Below the pieces are notes generated by a model. It was given only the letters and a program-made list of their open reading frames with translations. It was not told the DNA's origin and ran no database searches. From the NCBI GenBank assembly GCA_024402455.1, contig JAKSTS010000011.1, positions 1 through 29,906 on the forward strand: a DNA stretch of 29,906 nucleotides, written 5' to 3'. Source of the DNA: Treponemataceae bacterium (GTDB taxonomy: Bacteria; Spirochaetota; Spirochaetia; Treponematales; Treponemataceae). Below, one piece after another: positions 24,456 to 29,906 of the stretch (positions are counted from its first letter, which is position 1; each line of letters starts with the position of its first letter). Both the position numbers and the translations under genes were made by a program.

Positions 24456-25325
24456 TTATACTATTTCATGCTCAATCAGTTTTGCTTCAACAGATTCAAT
24501 TACAAAATCTGGCGTCGAAGCACCAGCCGTTAAACCTACATTTTTCAACCTGTAAAACTCTTCTGGAATTTCGTCAGCTGTTTCAATTAATGCTGCATGT
24601 CGGCACAATTCCAAAGCAGTCCGCAGAAGACGCTTTGTGTTTGCAGAATGCTTTCCGCCGATTACAAGAACACCATCAACATTTTTGCACAGTTCAACAA
24701 GCGCATTCTGTCTTTCGTCTGTTGCAGGACATATTGTATTCAACACTACAAGATTTTGATTTTTTTGTTTTAATGCAGCCGCAATTGCGTCATATTCATT
24801 TCTTGAGATTGTTGTCTGACTTAAAAGCACAGATTTTTCGGGCACAACTGCTACAGCTTCTGCATCTTCTTTATGTTCAATTACAATGCATTCAGCACCA
24901 TTTGAACGTGCATGACCGCTTATGCCGACAACTTCGCCATGATTTTTATCTCCTGCAAGAAAAACGGTATAACCTCGTCTGGCATAATCTGCTGCCCGTT
25001 TCTGGCTTGAAAGCACACGCGGACAGGTTGCATCAATAACATCAACACCATTGCCTTTTAGATTTTCAATTACAAAAGGCGGCACACCATGGGCACGAAC
25101 AATGACCACATTATTCTGCTCTTTGCAATTTAAATCACTTGCATCTTCTTTTAAAATATGAATGCCCTGTTTTTCTAAAGTTTCAAGTGCAGAATTATTA
25201 TGAATTAATGGTCCTAATGTAAAAATATGTTTGTCAGGGTTTTCTCTGCATGCAAGTTCCGCTGTTTCAACAGCCCGACGAACCCCCATGCAGTAACCCA
25301 AAATTTCAGCTCTTTCAATATTCAT
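24456..25325 (-). CDS. ispH: 4-hydroxy-3-methylbut-2-enyl diphosphate reductase (IspH/LytB)
   Basis: Last enzyme of the MEP isoprenoid pathway, reducing HMBPP to IPP and DMAPP with an iron-sulfur cluster. With the start at 25325 the protein has 289 residues. The three cluster cysteines are C12 (GYCMGV), C101 (DATCP) and C199 (NTICPAT). The substrate-site residues H42, H79 (AHGVPP) and E131 (HGEVVG) are present, and the typical ending GLTAGASTPDFVIE is seen. The frame stays open to 25379, but that extra part is encoded by the secF terminator hairpin and is not a plausible N-terminus. The ribosome site is weak. The call is secure. Confidence 0.94.
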   Translation of the reverse strand: MNIERAEILGYCMGVRRAVETAELACRENPDKHIFTLGPLIHNNSALETLEKQGIHILKEDASDLNCKEQNNVVIVRAHGVPPFVIENLKGNGVDVIDATCPRVLSSQKRAADYARRGYTVFLAGDKNHGEVVGISGHARSNGAECIVIEHKEDAEAVAVVPEKSVLLSQTTISRNEYDAIAAALKQKNQNLVVLNTICPATDERQNALVELCKNVDGVLVIGGKHSANTKRLLRTALELCRHAALIETADEIPEEFYRLKNVGLTAGASTPDFVIESVEAKLIEHEIV

Positions 25326-25340
25326 GTTTTTAAGAATAGC

Positions 25341-25376
25341 AAAAAAAAGCCCGAAAGAACAGTCTTCCGGGCTTTT
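25341..25376 (-). terminator. Terminator of the yajC-secD-secF operon
   Basis: AAAAGCCCG (25345-25353) pairs with CGGGCTTTT (25368-25376), and the stem extends inward through further pairs. On the - strand it ends in a T run. It lies 18 nt after the secF stop codon and just before ispH. Confidence 0.85.
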
Positions 25377-25393
25377 CAAAGTTTCAAACTGGA

Positions 25394-26599
25394 TTAAACA
25401 GTCTGTTTAATTTCATCAGATGGGTTCCGATTGCGGCGTGTAAGGCTTGAGAAAGCACCAGCAATATAAATTGTTGAATAAACGCCGGAAATCATACCGA
25501 TGAACAGCAAAAGAGCAAAGTCTTTCATTGAACCAGTTGTAAATACATAAAGTGAAACAACGGCAAGCAATGTTGTTACAGTTGTAATAATTGTACGAGA
25601 AAGCATTTCAGACTGAGAAAGATCCCAGATTTCTTTGAATGATTTCAAACCGCAAATCTTAATGTTTTCGCGGATGCGGTCAAGAACAACAACTGTATCG
25701 TTGATTGAATAACCGATGATTGTCAAAATTGCTGCAATTGTAATTGAAGAGAATTCCATCTGTGTAAAAGTAACAAATGAAACCATAATCAAAGCATCGT
25801 GAATAATTGCAAGAACAGCAGCAATTGCAAGGTCCCACTTGAATCGAATTGCAGCATATAAACAAATCAAAGCAAGTGTCAAAGCAACAAGAATAATAGA
25901 ACCGCTGACCAAACCTTTTGAAAAGGTTGAACCGATAAAGTCTGTCTTAATAACAGCAATGTTTTCGCTGCCGAATTTGTCAGACAATGCTTTATAAATC
26001 TGTGTTTTGCGAAGGTTTCGGATTTCTTTATCTGTACCGTCATCACCGGCACGAATCTGGAAAGAAACATCTGAACCTGTACCAGAAACTTTTACAGAAA
26101 TGTCACTCAAGCCAGACAATGCATCACGAACCTGATCAACATTTGCAATTTCGTTTTCCGCAGCTCTAAACAAACTGAATGCAGTTTTTGAAAGCACAGA
26201 AGAAACTTCTGAGTTTGTAAACATGCCGATAGCAGATTCTGAACCTGCAACCAAAGCTTTTGCAGTTACACCGTCAATTGTATTAATTGCAGCAACCATC
26301 TGCTCAACAGTTGGATACTGACCATAATAAAAATTGATTGTGTCGTTTTCTACAGCAGTACCAGTAATAACAAATGTTACACCTGATGTTGATGTTTCTA
26401 CACTGACATTTGCAGCACCTTCATAAGTCATGCTTATAACAGGTGGAACAATGCGAACTTCCTGAATCAAACCAGGTTTGAAATCAATGCCAAAATTGAT
26501 TCCGCGAGTAAATACTGAAACAATACCAAGAGCAATAATAACAACACTTAAAATTGCACAAGGAATGTATGCTTTACTAAAATGAATAATCTTTTTCAT
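25394..26599 (-). CDS. secF: Protein translocase subunit SecF
   Basis: Partner of SecD in the proton-driven complex that completes protein export through SecYEG. The 401-residue protein has one N-terminal helix, a large periplasmic domain, and five further helices, with the family motif IGYSINDTVVVLDRIREN in the C-terminal half. NFGIDFKPG near residue 40 corresponds to the conserved GxDFxGG region; here the second Gly is replaced (KPG). The periplasmic domain is longer than in the E. coli protein (323 residues). The start overlaps the secD stop by one base (TAATG), with GGAGAG upstream, so translation is coupled. Confidence 0.93.
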   Translation of the reverse strand: MKKIIHFSKAYIPCAILSVVIIALGIVSVFTRGINFGIDFKPGLIQEVRIVPPVISMTYEGAANVSVETSTSGVTFVITGTAVENDTINFYYGQYPTVEQMVAAINTIDGVTAKALVAGSESAIGMFTNSEVSSVLSKTAFSLFRAAENEIANVDQVRDALSGLSDISVKVSGTGSDVSFQIRAGDDGTDKEIRNLRKTQIYKALSDKFGSENIAVIKTDFIGSTFSKGLVSGSIILVALTLALICLYAAIRFKWDLAIAAVLAIIHDALIMVSFVTFTQMEFSSITIAAILTIIGYSINDTVVVLDRIRENIKICGLKSFKEIWDLSQSEMLSRTIITTVTTLLAVVSLYVFTTGSMKDFALLLFIGMISGVYSTIYIAGAFSSLTRRNRNPSDEIKQTV

Positions 26600-28335
26600 T
26601 ATTTTACTCTCCAGCCAATACTAATCTTCTCTTTATGCATAACATCAGTATTGAAGTCAAACATAAGATGAGAAACAACCAGTGCTGTAAATACAGATGA
26701 ACAAACACCGATTGCCAAGCTGACAGCAAAACCTTGAATTGTGCCGGTTCCCAACTGAGAAAGGAACAAAGCAGCAATCAATGTTGTGATGTTAGAGTCC
26801 AAAATTGCCCAAAGTGCATGGTCAAAACCAGCAGCAATTGATGCTGCACGGCTCTTTCCAAGAGCACGTTCTTCTTTAATGCGTTCAAAAATAATAACGT
26901 TAGCATCAACTGCCATACCGATTGTCAAAACCATACCGGCAATGCTTGACAATGTAAGTGTCAAACCTAATGCAGACAGAACAGAGAACATAATGAACAG
27001 GTTCAAAATCTGTGCAACAACAGCATTAATTCCGGCACCAAGATACCAGATAATCATGAACACAAGAACAGCTACAAGACCAATAATAAGAGCTTTTTTA
27101 CCCTGCTGAATTGCAGCATCGCCAAGACCTGCACCAATAACCTGCTGGCTTTCAATTTCAAGTGGAACAGAAAGCCATGCTGTCTGAAGAACTTTTTTCA
27201 AGTTCTGTGCTTCTTCGTAGCCAAAGCCGCTGATTGCAACCTGACCATTTGGAATCGGTTCATTGATAACTGCGCAAGATTTAATTTTGTTATCTGAAAC
27301 AATTGCCATGCTTTCGTTAACATGTGCAGCTGTAAAAGCACCAAAAATTGCAGCACCTTCAGAATCAAGTGTAAAGCAAACCTGTGGTTTTCCTACACGG
27401 TCGCTGCTGATGTCAGCTGATTTGATATATTTGCCATCAAGAACAGGTTCTTTTTCAACAACAATATAACCGATGCGTTCATCAAGACCATAAGAGTCTT
27501 TTGTATAATTTCCAATTACTTCTTTTCCTTCTGGAACTAAAGACGGATCAAGAAGGTTGCCGTTTGCATCAAATACACGGCCAGGATTTGCTGTATAAAA
27601 AGCCATAAAAGCGTTTGTTGCTTCTGTATCAACATAACGGAAGTTCAAAATACCTTTACCCATGATGATTGAGTTGATGCTTTCTGCATCTGCAGCACCA
27701 GGAACTTCAATATAAATACGGTCTTCGCCCTGTTTTCTGATAACAGGCTCTGTCAAACCGAAACGGTCGATGCGACCTTTCAAAGTATCAATAGCCTGAG
27801 CCATTGCATCTTCTTTTACAGTCTGCTCATTATCAAGTCCAAGCTCTTTCTGTGAAGCAACAACAGATTCAAGATCAGCTTTTACGATAACGCTCATACC
27901 GCCAGACAAGTCAAGACCAAGTTTTACAGAACGTGAATAACGGTTTTTGTTTTTCAAAACTTCATCACGATATTTCTTTTCAATTACAGAAGACAATTCA
28001 TCCTGTGAAGTGAAAGAACCTAAAACACTGCCATAAGTCCAAACTTCTGGAGCAGGCTTGTTATAAAGCTTGCAATTCTTCTTAGCTTCAGCTTTCAAGT
28101 AGCTGAATGACTCAGGAAGCTCAGCTGCACTGTTTGTGCGGGCTGCAGCAGACAAAGTTGCAACATCCTGTGTAGCCATGATGCGCGAATAATCTTTGAT
28201 TTTTTCAAGTGAACCTAGTGCCAAAGTCTGAGCATCTTTTGGGGTAAGGAAATACCACGCAATTGACGGCCAAAGGAAGGCAAAACAAATAACAAGGACC
28301 ACAAGAATAATGAAAAAACGGTTACGTTTGCTCAT
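26599..28335 (-). CDS. secD: Protein translocase subunit SecD
   Basis: Membrane component that pulls exported proteins across the membrane. The 578-residue protein has an N-terminal helix (about 8-30) and an extended stretch of about 100 residues before the hallmark LGLDLSGG at 139-146. The periplasmic P1 domain and a six-helix membrane region follow, with GMAVDANVIIFERIKEE carrying the conserved Asp. Length and order fit SecD from bacteria with separate secD and secF genes. It lies between yajC and secF in the usual order. The 198-nt gap to yajC contains several hairpins, one of them GTGCGAGTTTT with AAAACTCAC (28409-28444). Confidence 0.94.
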   Translation of the reverse strand: MSKRNRFFIILVVLVICFAFLWPSIAWYFLTPKDAQTLALGSLEKIKDYSRIMATQDVATLSAAARTNSAAELPESFSYLKAEAKKNCKLYNKPAPEVWTYGSVLGSFTSQDELSSVIEKKYRDEVLKNKNRYSRSVKLGLDLSGGMSVIVKADLESVVASQKELGLDNEQTVKEDAMAQAIDTLKGRIDRFGLTEPVIRKQGEDRIYIEVPGAADAESINSIIMGKGILNFRYVDTEATNAFMAFYTANPGRVFDANGNLLDPSLVPEGKEVIGNYTKDSYGLDERIGYIVVEKEPVLDGKYIKSADISSDRVGKPQVCFTLDSEGAAIFGAFTAAHVNESMAIVSDNKIKSCAVINEPIPNGQVAISGFGYEEAQNLKKVLQTAWLSVPLEIESQQVIGAGLGDAAIQQGKKALIIGLVAVLVFMIIWYLGAGINAVVAQILNLFIMFSVLSALGLTLTLSSIAGMVLTIGMAVDANVIIFERIKEERALGKSRAASIAAGFDHALWAILDSNITTLIAALFLSQLGTGTIQGFAVSLAIGVCSSVFTALVVSHLMFDFNTDVMHKEKISIGWRVK

Positions 28336-28408
28336 ACTCTTTTTTCTCCAAAACTTATATAAGGACTTCTAAAAACTAATCTTTAAAAGTTTGCCTTAAA
28401 TTATTTAT

Positions 28409-28444
28409 GTGCGAGTTTTTATTTAAAAGACTTTTAAAACTCAC
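28409..28444. repeat. Hairpin in the yajC-secD spacer
   Basis: GTGCGAGTTTT (28409-28419) pairs with AAAACTCAC (28436-28444) with a 2-nt bulge. A shorter perfect hairpin, GAAAAGC/GCTTTTC, lies just beside it at 28446-28462. Neither ends in a convincing T run, so an RNA-processing or stability role is more likely than termination. Confidence 0.4.
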
Positions 28445-28533
28445 AGAAAAGCAAAGCTTTTCCAATAATCTTCAAAAACAGCAATGCATTTGAAGACAGT
28501 CTACATGAACATTAAACACGTTCAAAAACGCAT

Positions 28534-28911
28534 TTATTCTTTGTCTGAAGAATCTGATTCTTCTTTTTCTGCTTTTGTAATTTTTTCAGCTTTGTCTTTT
28601 GCTTTTTCATCAACAATAACAGAAGCAATAGCAGAACGTGTGAATTCAATTTTTGTATTATCATCAACTTTTACAATAATGGTTTTTTCTTTTGTTGAAG
28701 ATACAACGCCATGAATTCCACCGATTGTTATAACTTTATCACCCTTTTTAAGAGCTGCAATCATTTTTTCTGTTTCTTTCTGTTTCTTATTCTGCGGACG
28801 AAGAATAAGAAAATACATAATGATAAAAACTAAAACAATTGGAAGCAGAGAAAATAAAGTAGCAGCTCCACCTTGAGCTGGGGCTGTCTGCAACACTGAC
28901 AACAACGGCAT
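28534..28911 (-). CDS. yajC: Preprotein translocase accessory subunit YajC
   Basis: Small membrane partner of SecDF. The 125-residue protein has one helix at about 19-37 and the family core RPQNKKQKE, then LKKGDKVITIGGIHGVV. The C-terminal 30 residues are highly charged (Lys/Glu/Ser rich) and appear disordered, ending ESDSSDKE. AAAGGATGG lies about 7 nt upstream of the ATG. First gene of the yajC-secD-secF cluster. Confidence 0.93.
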   Translation of the reverse strand: MPLLSVLQTAPAQGGAATLFSLLPIVLVFIIMYFLILRPQNKKQKETEKMIAALKKGDKVITIGGIHGVVSSTKEKTIIVKVDDNTKIEFTRSAIASVIVDEKAKDKAEKITKAEKEESDSSDKE

Positions 28912-28947
28912 AAATTTCCATCCTTTTAAATTTAAACTAGTCTATAG

Positions 28948-28977
28948 AAAATAACATTAATATCCCACCAAAGTCAA
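28948..28977 (-). promoter_or_regulatory. Candidate promoter for yajC-secDF
   Basis: On the - strand, TTGACT (28972-28977), an 18-nt spacer and TATTTT (28948-28953), 37 nt upstream of the yajC start. The match is moderate. Confidence 0.35.
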
Positions 28978-29080
28978 GACACGCACTGCCGCACAGGAAA
29001 AACTGATTTTTATGTTTTCTTTTTGCCTTCATTGTTGAAAATGCACTCAATTTTGTGTTATCTTCTTTTATTATAGAAGG

Positions 29081-29108
29081 CACTGAAAATTTTTATTTTC
29101 AGTGTTTT
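29081..29108 (+). terminator. Terminator-like hairpin in the icd leader
   Basis: CACTGAAAA (29081-29089) and TTTTCAGTG (29096-29104) form a perfect 9-bp stem followed by TTTT, ending 26 nt before the icd start codon. No + strand gene lies upstream in this spacer (28912-29133), so it may act as an attenuator in the icd leader. Confidence 0.5.
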
Positions 29109-29133
29109 ACTTATGCGTTCTTGCGAGGTAGAA

Positions 29134-29906
29134 ATGTCTAAAATTCAGATGAAAACACCGATTGTTGAACTCGACGGTGACGAAATGACCCGCGTATTGT
29201 GGGCTGTAATCAAAGAAAAACTTTTGGAACCTTTTATCGATTTAAAAACAGAATATTATGATCTTGGTCTAAAAGCACGTGATGATTCAGATGATAAAAT
29301 TACATACGAAGCAGCTGCAGCAATTAAAAAATTTGGCGTCGGTGTAAAATGCGCCACAATTACATCAAATGCAGCCCGCATGGAAGAATATAAGCTCAAA
29401 CAGCTTACACCAAGTCCAAACGGCATTATCCGTGCAGAACTTGACGGCACAGTTTTCAGAAAGCCAATCATCGTAAAAAACGTAAAGCCTGCTGTAAAAA
29501 GCTGGAAAAAGCCTTTTATTATGGGACGCCACGCATACGGCGATGTTTATAAAAACTGCGAAATGTATGTTGATGGACCTGGAAAAGCTGAACTTGTTTT
29601 TACAGACGCAAACGGCAAAGAAACACGCAAAACAATCATGCAGATGAAAGGTCCCGGAATCATTCAGGGAATTCACAACTTAGACAAATCTATAGAAAGT
29701 TTTGCACGATGCTGTTTCAGATATGCACTTGATGAAAAAGTTGATGTCTGGTTTGCAACAAAAGATACAATCAGCAAAACTTACGACGGTCGCTTCAAGG
29801 AAATTTTTCAGAAAATATTTGATGCTGAATTCAAAAAAGATTTTGAAGCTTCCGGCTTGACATATTTTTATACGCTCATTGATGATGTTGTTGCCCGTGT
29901 AATGAA
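29134..29906 (+). CDS. icd: NADP-dependent isocitrate dehydrogenase, eukaryote-like dimeric type (partial, cut by the window end)
   Basis: Oxidises isocitrate to 2-oxoglutarate and makes NADPH. The first 257 residues are visible with no stop. They match the family that includes human IDH1: TPIVELDGDEMTRVLW near the N-terminus, SPNGIIRAELDGTVFR with the two substrate arginines, GRHAYGDVY with the arginine equivalent to human R132, and LIDDVVARVMK at the edge, which includes metal-binding aspartates. The segment ATITSNAARMEEYKLKQ departs from the usual ATITPDEKRVEEFKLKQ. GAGG (29125-29128) lies 5 nt before the ATG. A terminator-like hairpin lies in the leader. The call is secure; the length is unknown. 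Confidence 0.94.
   Translation, partial: MSKIQMKTPIVELDGDEMTRVLWAVIKEKLLEPFIDLKTEYYDLGLKARDDSDDKITYEAAAAIKKFGVGVKCATITSNAARMEEYKLKQLTPSPNGIIRAELDGTVFRKPIIVKNVKPAVKSWKKPFIMGRHAYGDVYKNCEMYVDGPGKAELVFTDANGKETRKTIMQMKGPGIIQGIHNLDKSIESFARCCFRYALDEKVDVWFATKDTISKTYDGRFKEIFQKIFDAEFKKDFEASGLTYFYTLIDDVVARVM

Overview
This window reads as ordinary chromosome of an AT-rich bacterium. My best guess is a host- or gut-associated Treponema-type spirochaete. That is inference from gene content: a long, eukaryote-like GMP synthase, a cytosolic GH9 beta-glucanase, a ChvE-type sugar transporter, a yajC-secD-secF cluster, and intergenic spacers full of palindromes. No rRNA, tRNA, CRISPR array, transposase or phage gene was seen.

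Layout. Positions 1-12.5 kb are on the + strand. A Fur-family (Zur-like) repressor leads a zinc operon (zur-znuA-znuC-znuB) with a perfect 7-1-7 operator candidate upstream. A 352-bp element bounded by inverted repeats and packed with TTCAGCATGAC units follows directly after znuB. Then come a chemoreceptor, glycyl-tRNA synthetase, an aldo/keto reductase with a ferredoxin-like tail, a GH9 hydrolase without signal peptide, and guaA.

Positions 12.6-28.9 kb are on the - strand. Read in the direction of transcription they hold yajC-secD-secF, ispH, a frameshifted valS with an HD-type (p)ppGpp-hydrolase-like gene 1 nt behind it, and a zinc-ribbon protein. Next is a small island of unrecognised secreted or membrane genes (18.1-20.9 kb), then a sugar ABC operon (chvE-mmsA-mmsB) with a near-ideal promoter and operator. 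Last is an orphan gene whose sequence pattern recalls ferredoxin-dependent bilin reductases. At 29.1 kb the + strand resumes with an NADP-isocitrate dehydrogenase cut by the window end.

How the parts work together. Zinc uptake is probably self-regulated by the Fur protein. The sugar transporter imports monosaccharides, and tandem hairpins after the binding-protein gene probably keep its expression above that of the ATPase and permease. The GH9 enzyme and aldo/keto reductase would act on imported sugars or metabolites in the cytosol. SecD, SecF and YajC assist export of the many lipoproteins and secreted proteins.

The items most worth a second look are the broken valS, the bilin-reductase-like orphan, the inverted-repeat element after znuB, the chvE promoter/operator, and the valS-linked alarmone hydrolase candidate.
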